Part shown: positions 1 through 9,945 of the stretch, in pieces | Layout: each line of letters starts with the position of its first letter | Position numbering within the stretch: position 1 is the first letter of the stretch | From: Oreohelix idahoensis | Taxonomy: Eukaryota > Mollusca > Gastropoda > Stylommatophora > Oreohelicidae | Direction: 5' to 3' | Assembly: GCA_024509875.1 (NCBI GenBank) | Contig: JAMPIV010009906.1 | Span: forward strand, 266,501 to 330,500 | Length of the DNA: 64,000 bases | Position numbers and translations under genes: made by a program | The notes under the pieces: generated by a model | The model's database searches: none | Told to the model about the DNA's origin: nothing | What the model saw: only the letters and a program-made list of their open reading frames with translations

Positions 1-32
1 AATGGTATGCTACCTTAACAACTGCAGCCCAC

Positions 33-568
33 ATGAAGCACTATCAGGGCTTACACGGGAAGAAGTTTGAATGGACTAATCCTCATATGTCCATATACAT
101 TGAGCACCAGGACAAAGAAAAGTTCAAGGGGGTTCTTCACTGGCTGCCCCCTACCATGAAGCCTGCAGCTGTGCAACGAATCGCGGCAACAGTGTCGGGA
201 GACAAGGAGGCAGAAGTTTTTAGGATCAAAACGGCCCACGACAAGTGGAACTTTTTGTATAAGCCTTCTGAGCGTCAGGTACCCCACTTCATTAATTTAA
301 AAATGGACGAGCAAGTTGATAAATTCCAACGGGTGTGGGTGGCCTTGCCAGGGAGGAGAATGCAATGTGCCATTTGTGGGGAAGATACTCACTGGGTGAG
401 TCAATGCCCCAAGAAGCGAGGGGCCCCCTCAAGAAGACGAGAGAAGAAGAAGCAGTGGAGATGGACAAGACACCGGCGGAAGAGTGCAGGGCAAAAGAGC
501 TCCTTGTCCCAGAGAGCCCCCGGACCTTGGTAGACGCTGACGGCTTCACAAAGATAACACTGGCTAAC
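33..568 (+). pseudogene. LINE ORF1, 5' part (nucleic-acid-binding protein)
   Basis: ORF1 of the Tx1-type LINE. The frame from 33 encodes an acidic/basic protein with a zinc knuckle CAICGEDTHWVSQC (C-x2-C-x4-H-x4-C) at about 364-405. Reading then shifts to the +2 frame near 410-430, where it continues as a KKTREEEAVEMDKTP stretch and a DADGFTKI motif up to about 568, where the DNA element interrupts it. The start is not certain, because the true N-terminus may lie left of the window. It would bind LINE RNA in the RNP. One frameshift and one insertion make it non-functional. Confidence 0.7.
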
Positions 569-585
569 AAAAAAAAATTTTTTTT

Positions 586-676
586 TTCTTTCTCTAACAT
601 TTCTATGTTTTTCTGGTCAATTTTAATGCGCTGTTTTTAAATCTGCAAACCGTTTTTCTCTATCAGGTCGGGATCT
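586..676 (+). repeat. Left terminal inverted repeat
   Basis: About 91 bp, pairing with the reverse complement of 2632-2723 at roughly 70-75% by eye. The best-matched core is GGTCAnTTTnnTGCGCTG, followed by AAATCTG and CTCTATCA. Confidence 0.65.
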
Positions 677-750
677 GTAGAAATACGCAATTGAAGTTTT
701 TTAACAACGCATACAGTATTACAACATCATTCGTACAAGAAGTATAACAG

Positions 751-2443
751 TTATGTAGGCTTGAATTTCTTTGCAGTCGACTTTCGTCGGTGAATGGCAT
801 GTGGTACATCGCGATGAAGCATCCAACAATAATCGGCAAGCATGGTCACACTCCACCGTCCTTGATAACGTGACTCCATTACGGCGATATCTTGATGGAA
901 TCGTTCTCCATGTTCATCGCTGACTTTTGCCAAGGTTGTCAGGGAAAAAGTCAAGATGCGAATCGAGCAAATGGATTTTGAGGGACATGTTACAGCCCAT
1001 AATTATGTATGCATCTGTGCACTGCTTAACAATATGCACATAGTCGACAGGTCTGTGATTTCCCAGAAAGTTATTGACGATCAATTTGAATGCCATCCAT
1101 GCGCGAAGTTCACTACCATGTAACAAGTTCTCGAATTGTTTGTCTGCAATAACTTTCCTAATCTGAGGTCCTACAAAGATACCTTCCTTTATCTTTGCAT
1201 CGCTAACTTGCGGAAACTTTTCTCGAAGATAAGTGAAAGCTTTGCTCGTTTTATCTAACGCTTTTTACGAAATTCTTCATGAGCCCCAACTTTATATGTA
1301 GCAGTGATAAAATGATGCTGTCTTTGTTAACTAATGGCTCGTGTATTACATTTTTATGCCCGAGCTGCATACGATCCCTGATAGGCCACCCCTTTCTTGC
1401 ATAATGTTCCGTCTGTTGCGGCTGTCCCATTCACATAGGAAGCAACAAAATTTAGTATACCCAGTCTGCATGCCCGTGAGAATTGCAATGACCTTTAGGT
1501 CTCCACAAATCCGCCATTGGTAGTCATTGTACTTTATTTTTGCCAAACGTATAGCCATATTGTCATAAGTTTCTTTCATATGAACAGAGTAGACGACTGT
1601 AATTGATGAAAATAAATTTCCGTTATGCAATAACACGGCTTTTAGACTAGTCTTGAAAGAGTCGATGAAAAGTCGCCATTCGTTGACTATGTGCGCATGA
1701 CCGAGGTGCACCATTAGACCGTTTACATCTTTGCAATAGCAAATGTCATCATCCATCTCAAAGTATTGAACAAGTTCTCTGTGTCTATGACGAAATTTAG
1801 ATATCGGAGTATTGGGCGCTAAAAGATTCCATTCTTTGAGTCGCGAACCGAGTAATTCCGCTTGTCCTTTGGTAAGAGCGAGATCACGTATTAGATCTGA
1901 AAGTTCTGAATGGTTAATTAAGTGAACACCATCATTCACCGGTATATAATCCGAGTCAGAATTAGTTTCTAAAGCAGGTAAACTATCACTTTCTGATGGT
2001 TCATTCATGTCCAAAGGATATTGTTCTGGTGGAACTGGGATCAGACACGTGATTGGATCATGAAGCAATGGTTTCAAAACCGATTCAATATTTTGATAAA
2101 CCACAGACTTTCTAGTTTTAAAAGTGAAACTATGGATATTTGTCAAGCAGAAGTAACAATCAGTAGCGTGATTTGTCGGTTCACGCCATACTACTGGCAC
2201 TCCAAAAGGCATCGACTTATGCTTCGGCGATTTTCGTAACCAACCTGCCAATGTATTTGCACAAGTCGAACAAACTACATTTGGCTTCCAAGATTTATTT
2301 GCGTCATCAACTTTCGAATCGAAATAAAGTTCATATGCTTTCTTTAGTAATGGTGTAAAGTTTTTCTGGTGAACACGATCGGTAAAATATCCGCACACGT
2401 AACAGAACATATCAGCCGAATTTCTACAACTTCTCGAAGCCAT
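751..2443 (-). pseudogene. Orphan TE-linked protein, arthropod multicopy family, frameshifted
   Basis: Main frame 2443-1346 (365 aa), continued in other frames at 1240-914 and 954-751. The N-terminus has a Cys-rich module (CYVCG, then CSTC near residue 60) and a second Cys pair (CYFCLTN). The middle has WRLFIDSFKTSLKAVLLH, then WRICGDLKVIA and CCFLCEWDSR. The C-terminal part has SLKIHLLDSHLDFFP and DEHGERFHQDIA. I recall this as an unnamed, widely multicopy family in arthropods and other invertebrates. The Asp, Asp and Glu in these three blocks could form an RNase H-like triad, but that is inference. At least two frameshifts (about 1345 and 930) disable it. It fills the TIR-bounded element. 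Confidence 0.65.
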
Positions 2444-2631
2444 ATTTCGCTCAGAATTATTTCAAAATACAGTAACTATTTGAAAAATAGCGTAACATAT
2501 GTCATGCATCTTTTAGCAGTATAAAAAGTAGAATTATTTTGCATTTTATTAATTTTTAATAAGTTATATAATAAAAATGAAACAGAGCAAATAGCGGTTT
2601 CCCAAAAATATATTTATTCACAAATATCTTA

Positions 2632-2723
2632 AGAACCCGATGTGATAGAGATAAACGGATTTCAGATTTGAAATCAGCGCAAGAAACTGACCTAAGAACA
2701 CTTATTCTTATATAAGAAAGAAA
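2632..2723 (-). repeat. Right terminal inverted repeat
   Basis: Reverse complement of the left terminus at 586-676. The matching blocks are in the same order and spacing, with no large indel. Confidence 0.65.
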
Positions 2724-2748
2724 AATGTTGTTTGTCAGTGTAATTAAC

Positions 2749-3129
2749 GACAAGAAGAGAAAGATGCTTCTGGCAGCGGGGCCAGGAAAAACCAAAGAAG
2801 GCAGACGCCATCAACCTGAGAGGTCTCCAACCAAGCGATCCCCATGTAAGCAAAGTTTACCGTCATCGCCTAGGGCGACTACACAAGAGCCTTCCCCAAG
2901 GTATGAGTCAATGCCCATTGTTGATACACAGGAAGCATCTCGGCCGAATACCCCTGTAAGGGGATCACCAAGTAAATCTGTAGTTCCAGAGGCGCCGACG
3001 CCAGCTAATACCCAAATACGCATGAATTGGGCGGCGGAAACAGAACAAGACGAAGACATGGAGGCGATGATGTCGCAGGCCAGCCTGTATATTGACGGGC
3101 AACCCTTCGAAGATGTAAGCGACGAATGA
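2749..3129 (+). pseudogene. LINE ORF1, 3' part
   Basis: The Ser/Pro/Arg-rich, then acidic, C-terminal part of LINE ORF1 (SPTKRSPCKQSLPSSP early, DEDMEAMMSQ late). It lies in frame with the ORF1 sequence before the DNA element if the insert is ignored. It ends in a TGA that overlaps an ATG at 3126 (ATGA). No recognised domain. Confidence 0.6.
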
Positions 3130-3512
3130 GTCAGCCCTTACAAGCCTACCTTTCCTGCACTGAAGAGTGCAACCAGATGGTGTCCTGTGTCAGGCAAGCA
3201 AAAGGTGTGTGTCCCGGAGGTCAGATGACGAATGGTGCGTGTGTGGGCACGCCCAAGATGCACCCCGCTGTCATCCCCCCCTGTGAGCTTACTGACGAGA
3301 AGAATACCATACTACCAGTGCGTGGAAAGATGTGCCCCCTCCAAGTGACCCAAGCTTACAAGTCTAAAGAAATAAAAATAATGTATTTATATAAAGTAAA
3401 ATGTACCAATACCTATAGTTTAGGAAGACTTACTTATGATTTAAGAGTTTTGTGTTTATTTAATGTAAATAGTCTTTTGATAATTAGGTTTGTTCACAAT
3501 ACACACACTTAA
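3126..3512 (+). other. Small ORF overlapping the ORF1 stop (ATGA)
   Basis: 128-codon ORF whose ATG overlaps the ORF1 TGA, as expected for stop-restart coupling to ORF2. The first ~75 codons are Cys-rich and coding-like. The rest (from about 3360) is AT-rich and looks non-coding. It may be the eroded N-terminus of ORF2 or a spacer. No family is recognised. Confidence 0.35.
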
Positions 3513-4768
3513 ACATGCGCACAGTTTCCTTTAAGCAGACAACTCCCCCCCGTACTGGGGTGGGAGGCTTAGGCGACGCGGTTTCATCTGCGTCTAGCCT
3601 AAATTATCAGTGCAGAACAGATAGTCAGCCCCAGTTCACTATCCCGTCAGGCAGTCATGTAACTAGGTTAGCAGGCCAGCCTTTACGCACCGCTTCGTCG
3701 AGTAATGCAAACATAAAAGTGTCGAGTGGCCTAGTTACGACAGAAAGCGGTCAGCCCACAGTCACCGCTATGCTGTGCAAACCATGTTTAACAAATGACC
3801 ATTTTCCCACTCTGCCTACTACAATTGTTAAAATACATGATAAATCACCAAATAGCGTTTTATTGAGTAACTCACCTGTAGCGGGTAGCCAGCCTCAGAC
3901 CACTACTCCGCTTTGTAACCCCAAAAAGACAGACGGTTCGCAAGCCCCCGTTTTGTCAAATAGTTTAGATATGGCAAGTGGCCACTCTGCCACTTTGCCA
4001 GGTAGACAGTTTGTAACAAGTGGCCAACCCTCAGATACCACTTTGTCAAGCAGCCTAGTTCTCATATCCCTCAATATCAACGGTTTGAGGAATAAGCTAG
4101 AGCAGATTATTAAACTGATTAAAAAAGAAAAACCTGATTTTTTGTTTTTGCAACAAACGGGTATTACTACTGGTTATCATGCCGACCAGATTGTAACTAG
4201 ATTAGGATTTAAGCATGGCTGGTTCGCCCGGGGTTCCAGCCATGGGGGTACTGCCATCCTCCAAATCAATGAAGACTGGGAAGCAGTACACTATAGAACT
4301 GACAATGGTGGCAGAATTGTCATAATTCAAATACAAAGCAAACACAATAAACATGACACACACACACTCATTAATATATACGCACCCACATTATATACTG
4401 ACCAACCCAAATTTTACGACGGACTATATGACATTATAGATAAGCATTACAAGGGAACTAGAATAGTTTAGGGGGGATTTTAACTGTGTTTTGACTAGTT
4501 TGGACAGTAGTTCCTTGGGCCCCGTATCCCAGAAAAAGAAAATTCAAATACCCCAATCAATACGACATTTACAACCCATTCTTGACAAACATGACCTAGT
4601 AGACGTGTACAGAAAACTGCAACCGAACACACAAGCTTTCACATTTCACGACAAGGGGAACCCATATCTTAGACAGGCCTCAAGACTGGACAGGCTCTAC
4701 GCATCCAACAATTACAATATACACAAAACTCACCACATAAAAAACACGCTTAAATTTACAGATCACGA

Positions 4769-4777
4769 AGCAGTATA
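4769..4777. repeat. Target-site duplication of the RTE insert (left)
   Basis: AGCAGTATA, repeated exactly at 5519-5527 on the other side of the insert. Confidence 0.8.
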
Positions 4778-5518
4778 ATAATAATAATAATAAATTCTTT
4801 AAGCGCCAAACACGGCGCATAAGGCAGAAACCAGTGCTCTCCAGGTTGTTCGTTGTGACGCCACTCCTCTTAGCTCTTGCACATTATTTAGGCCCAACGT
4901 TCTTCCTTCTCTTATTATTGTTCTTCTGAGTGTTTCTTTTGGTCTTCCTTTTTTCCGCTTACCCTCAGGAACCCAAGTGAGCGCCTGTAGTGGTATTCTG
5001 TTGTTTTGCATTCGTAGGACATGACCGATATATGACCATCGTCTTTTCCTTATATAGTCGGAGACATATTTCTGCCTAGAGTCTTCTCTTATTTGTCGAT
5101 TAGTCTTGAATTCTTTCCAACTGATGTTCATGAGTTTTCTAAGACATTTGTTCTCGAATGTATTCAGCTTGTTCTCCAATGATTTTGTTATTTTCCAACT
5201 CTCACAGCCGTATGTTAACACTGAGATAACATTTGAATTAAACAGACGAAGCTTGGTATGTATATTCAATGATCGTAATTTCCAAATGTTAGATAATCTA
5301 TTGAAGGCGCTAGCTGCCAAAGCAATTCTAGTATGGATTTCTCTTGTTGTGTCACCATCCTGAGTCATTTTACTGCCTAAATAATTGAAACTTTCAACTT
5401 TCTGTAGTTTTTCCCCGTTCAAGATGATATCAAAGGTCTCGTTAGAAAAGTTCATAGCTTTAGTTTTAGAGGCATTTATTTGGAGACCAATTTTAACCGA
5501 GAGATGACACAAATTATT
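4778..5518 (-). mobile_element. 5'-truncated RTE-like LINE inserted in ORF2
   Basis: 741-bp minus-strand insert. Its 3' end is an (AAT)n/(TAA)n tail at 4778-4795. Its coding part runs 5518 to 4799 in one open frame, matching the C-terminal third of an RTE-like reverse transcriptase (VESFNYLGSKM, SVLTYGCESW, RRWSYIGHVLRM, KGRPKETLRR). It is flanked by the 9-bp duplication AGCAGTATA. The host ORF2 frame is uninterrupted when the insert plus one duplication copy is ignored. Confidence 0.85.
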
Positions 5519-5527
5519 AGCAGTATA
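5519..5527. repeat. Target-site duplication of the RTE insert (right)
   Basis: Second copy of AGCAGTATA, after which the Tx1 ORF2 frame resumes. Confidence 0.8.
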
Positions 5528-8165
5528 CACAGTATTAAGTACGGGACACACATATACAAAATTAAAGAGATCCCCACATTGGAAATTCAACAATAATTTG
5601 CTAACAAATACTTTCTTCACAGACACAATAACACAACTCATTCAGGGTTACACACAGGATATCCCCAATAACAACATTGCAGAATATTGGGACCTGTTAA
5701 AAAACACAATAAGGGATAGAACACAGATTTTAGCAACAAAAATACACAGGGCTTTTAAGAGGGAACAAAATATATTAGAAGACGCAATAAGTTTAACAAA
5801 GCAGATAGACAAATCTAACCCACACATTCATTCTTTAGAAGAGCAGTTAGACCTGTACAAACAACACACATACCAAGGAGCTCTCCTTAGGTCAAAATTA
5901 GATACTATTACACAAGAAACACCCAGTAGACAATATTTAGCGATTGAGCAAAATGTACAACACAGTAGACACATTCACGAAATATTTGACATGAATGGAA
6001 AGCATCAGACAGAAGACACTAATATTAGGCACGCTTTTTTTTAATACTACACAAAATTATACGCTAAAGAACCAACTAACGTAAACACACAGGAAAAATT
6101 TCTACACTACACAAAACGTTTAAGTGATGATGAGAGCAGGAAATTAGACGAAATTTTAACTTTAGAAAACTTAAGGGAAGCGATTAGTACTTTCCAGAAA
6201 AATAAATCACCCGGCCCAGATGGGTTAACGGCAGAATTTTACTTCTTCTTTTTCCCACTTTTAGGCCCCCTTTTAATTAAAGTATTTGAGGAAGCCATCC
6301 AGAAAGGAGAGCTTCCGAATAGTTTAAATGAATCCTTCATTACTTTAATACCTAAAGATAATGCTGACAGAAAGTCAATAAAAAATTACAGGCCTATTTC
6401 GCTTTTAAATACTGATTATAAAATCTTGGCCAAAGCTCTCACTCTGAAACTTAAATTATTCATGAAGAATTTGGTACATCCTGACCAACAATGTAGTGTA
6501 TATGGTAGGAACATTTGTAGACATACACACTTCATAAGGGATTTCATTACATACACGCATGATAGACAGTGTCAAAGTGCAATACTATCACTAGATCAGG
6601 AAAAAGCCTTTGACAGGGTATCACATTCCTTCCTACACAAAACTTTACAAGCAAACAACATAGGTACATACTTTAAAACATGGATAGAGATCTTATATAA
6701 AAACCCCACAGTAGAATACTAATTAATCACAGTTTAAGTGACCCAGTTAGGCTGACACGATCAGTGAGACAGGGCTGCCCTTTGTCTCCCCTGTTATATG
6801 TTTTAACACTAGAACCAGTGCTGGAAAAAATAAGAAAAGATGTAAACATCACGGGGACTTTTATACCCGGGCAGGGGGAAAGAAAATCATTAGCGTACGC
6901 TGATGATACTTTATTCCTTCCAGCAACTGTAGATTCCATAAGAAAGATATTAGAAACCTTTACAGAGTTTGGATACGCTAACGAATCCAAACTAAATATT
7001 CAAAAATCTAGTTTAATGGGTTTAGGTAAATAGGCAAATAAAACAGATTTCCCTTTTTAGTTAACGCAAGTTAACAGAATCAAAATTTATGGGATAAACT
7101 ACTCTTGTAACTCCCATGACCCCAATGCAGAGACATGGATAAGGTTAGTAGATAAAATTCAAAACATGTTAGAGAAATATAAATACAAGACAGCTACTAT
7201 TTTTGGGAGAAGTATCATAGTGAACTGTTTCATTATGCCTAAAATTATATATACAGCTAATATTCAAATCATACCAAAGTCAGTGGTAACTAAAATAAAT
7301 GTACTAATTAGGAATTTCATTTTTAAGGGCACCTTTAAAAGCATTAAACATTTAACCCTAATACAGCCCAAACATAAAGGGGGGATAGCTTTACAAGACA
7401 TCACCACTAAAATTAAAGCCCTAAGGATTAAATATATAGGAGAGGTAATTAAGAACCCAAGTTTGTTCCCCTTAGCACATTACTATATCGGACTTAGGCT
7501 AATAAGTTACACAAACTAGAAAACAACCAACCACATTCATTTGACACCCCACCACCCTTTTATAGGATATGCATAGAAAATCTAAAAGGAAACGAACAAT
7601 TAGTGAAACAAGACACCAAACTCATATATAAATTACTAGTTGCAGCACAGGAACCCTATTTAGGCACACGGATTAAACGAGGGTACAACCTTTTCATAAC
7701 AGACTACACACAAAGCTTCTCAAACATTCATGCAATAGACATCAAGCCACAAGCCAAACAAGTTACATTTAGGTTACTGTACGGTTTAACACCTATCATG
7801 AGTAAGCATTCAGCAATGAAGGCAAGGCGCCACCAAGGTGTAAACTGTGCAGTAACAACACAATAGAAACAGAGGACCACTTGTTTTACACATGTAAAAC
7901 AGTGGCCCCTGCATTAAATAAACTAAGAACAATGATAGCTTCCAAAACACCGCAATCACTCAACATGTATCAAGCGGTCATGTTGAATACATTACCGACT
8001 TTACCGAGACAGACGGAGATTACACTCCTAACCTTATTAGCAGAATTTAGATACTTAGTATGGACGTGTAGGAACAGAGCTGTACATGACGGCATACATT
8101 ATGACAGTACAATATTCACACAAATATACGAACGTACGACGCAACACATAACAGAACAAATTTGA

Positions 8166-8687
8166 AATTTTTTGCTGTTTGTAATAAATAATTAAGAACC
8201 GTTGTTGACCCTTCGGTCGTCATACAAAGCAGGTAGCTTTGGTTGTAAATACTCCATAACATATGTCCTCATCTCATGGTAGGGTGTCATCATCATTTAG
8301 TAATGTACCATCAATCAATTTCATCTTCATTCATCATCCAATAACATGTACCTTTGTGAACTTTAACTTGAATAAAGTTATTTGGGGATGGGAGGGGGGA
8401 GGGGGGAGGGGGGAGGGGGATTATCGTTAGTATGGCTTATTGTTATATTGTGTTATCTTTAGTATGTTTATCTTTAGTATGTGATATTGTTTAAATAATT
8501 TCGTATTTTATATTGTTACATTGTTTATTATAGTTATTGACTTGTCGAAATGATAGTTTGGGGAGAGGGGGGGGGGAGGGGGGGGGGGGGGTTACTTTAC
8601 TTTACTTTATTATGTGATATTTGTAAAAATGTTGTAAATAATATGGATATATTTTGACCTGAATAAAGGTATTTAAAAAAAAAAAAA
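8166..8687 (+). other. LINE 3' UTR with two G-rich tracts and A-tail
   Basis: The ORF-free end of the LINE. It has G-tracts at about 8384-8420 (repeated GGGAGG) and 8560-8590, both able to form G-quadruplexes on the coding strand. GAATAAAG motifs lie at about 8368 and 8662, each before a TATTT. An A-run at 8671-8687 closes the element. The doubled motif looks like an old read-through or duplicated 3' end. Confidence 0.6.
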
Positions 8688-9901
8688 GGTTTGCAGAAGG
8701 TCTACAGAATTAGCTAGATATAGAAAGGTAGTAATAGGAAATTCAGGAGAACACTTAGAATTGATTGATAATTTGTGCTGCTAAACCTAGGATTAGCTCA
8801 TAGGGGTGATAGTAGGACAGTGATAGGTAACGGACTTCTGTATATAACGGTACGATGAACTTTGAACTATTTTTTGACTTTCAGCAAATTTGTCACAGGC
8901 TAATGACGCTCATATTTAAGGGAGCGAGCTACAGAAGAGAATATTGAAGCAAAGGCATAATTAAAGCTTAAAAAGTGGATACCTTTTATTATCAGATAGC
9001 CAGGATGGGCTGTCATACAAAAAAGATGAGACATTGTTATTAAACAAGAAAATTGTACAGAGTTTTGCAACACTGTCGTATGGTTATGCGCTCTCTCGCC
9101 AACGTAAGTATCGAAGCCAGATACTACAACACTTGTCGACGTTGGATTTACAAAATAAGTTGTTTTGTTTGAGATGCTTCTTAACAGGGTATAAGACTGA
9201 TCAGGTTGAAACAGATTAGAGGACAGAAGAGTAAATGGTGAATTAGATTACTGAGAAACAACTCATGCGCTCTCACTAAAGAGTAAGTATGAAGATGCCT
9301 CCACAGCTGCACCAGACATTATATAACTTTATATGTAATTTATGAATTGATATTGATGCATGCAATTGAGCCAGGCCTGACAGGTTATAGTACTTTAGTC
9401 AAGAGTCTACAGTAGGGAATATAATAATAAAATCTTTGGGAAAATACATAGAGCCTAGGTCTGGATGCCTGGATATAAAATGGAGATTGGAATGTACCTT
9501 TATGAAAAAGGATTGTGGAACATGTTATGTAAATAAAAGCTATTATGTTTGGAAATTCAACACTCAAGTTGGTTTAATCAATAAAAGGATGTGGAGGGGG
9601 TATGTGAGAAAGAGTTAGACCTATATAACATATATAGCCTTAAAACCACTAGTACGAGCAAGTCGCTATACAACACCTAGGAGAGAAGAACGTGGTCTGG
9701 GTTGAAGAAAAAGACGAACCTTATCTCATCCAGGAATCACCATCTCTGGCGAAAAGGGCCAGTCAAAGAGATAGCTCTACTTGGGAGATAGGTCAAGGAA
9801 GAAGTTTGACCATTGAATTAAATACTAGGCCTGCCTCAGCCACCTAGTAGTAATAGTAGTAGTAGCATTGTGATAATAAAAGAAACACCCACGCTGCTAC
9901 A
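8688..9901 (+). repeat. Element A left LTR (5' truncated)
   Basis: Matches 25584-26843 nearly base for base, except for an unrelated block at about 8838-8898. It contains an ATATTTAAGG motif near 8916 and ends in ...GCTGCTACA. Its 5' portion is missing where the LINE A-tail joins. Confidence 0.7.
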
Positions 9902-9912
9902 TATTACTAATT

Positions 9913-9928
9913 TGGCGCCGTGACCACC
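9913..9928 (+). other. Element A primer-binding-site-like sequence
   Basis: TGGCGCCGTGACCACC begins 11 nt after the LTR end. The leading TGG fits complementarity to a tRNA CCA end. The tRNA is not identified. Confidence 0.5.
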
Positions 9929-9945
9929 TCTCCTAAAGCGACAAA

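Larger units (their letters stand above)
586..2723. mobile_element. DNA element with ~91-bp inverted termini
   Basis: A ~2.1-kb block sits inside LINE ORF1. Its two ends are imperfect inverted repeats of about 91 bp: reading inward from both sides gives TTTCTTTCT, then GGTCA, TGCGCTG, AAATCTG, CCGTTT and CTCTATCA in register. The only long coding potential is on the minus strand (751-2443). The LINE ORF1 frame resumes at 2749. The exact outer limits are blurred by A/T runs on the left (568-585), and a short TAAC at 565-568 and 2745-2748 is a possible but weak target duplication. Confidence 0.65.
3515..8165 (+). pseudogene. LINE ORF2: endonuclease + reverse transcriptase, broken
   Basis: The protein starts with a ~180-residue Ser/Thr/Pro-rich leader. 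An APE-type endonuclease follows from about 4050 (LISLNINGLRNK, later GGDFNCVL near 4470 and the TDHEAV end near 4770). The RT begins near 6150 (NKSPGPDGL, YRPISLLN, LDQEKAFDRV, RQGCPLSP, YADDTLF at about 6895). A Cys-rich tail ends at 8165 (CKLCSNN, DHLFYTC). Lesions: frameshift ~4469, RTE insertion 4778-5518, frameshifts ~6040 (T-run), ~6717, ~7519 and ~7850, and stops at 7031 and about 7060. In life it would nick target DNA and copy LINE RNA. This copy cannot. Confidence 0.8.
1..8687 (+). mobile_element. Tx1/L1-type LINE, 5' end outside window
   Basis: This is a non-LTR retrotransposon with ORF1 (CCHC knuckle), ORF2 (APE-type endonuclease then reverse transcriptase), a 3' UTR with G-tracts and a terminal A-run at about 8671-8687. 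Motif spacing and wording (SPGPDG, RQGCPLSP, YADDT) fit the Tx1/L1 branch. The copy is dead: both ORFs carry several frameshifts and stops, and it holds two younger insertions (586-2723 and 4778-5518). Its A-tail abuts the truncated left LTR of element A, so the LINE probably inserted into that LTR. Confidence 0.85.

Noticed and set aside
568..2748. TAAC as the target duplication of the TIR element
   Set aside because: Four bases next to A/T runs can match by chance, and the outer ends of the inverted termini do not abut it cleanly.
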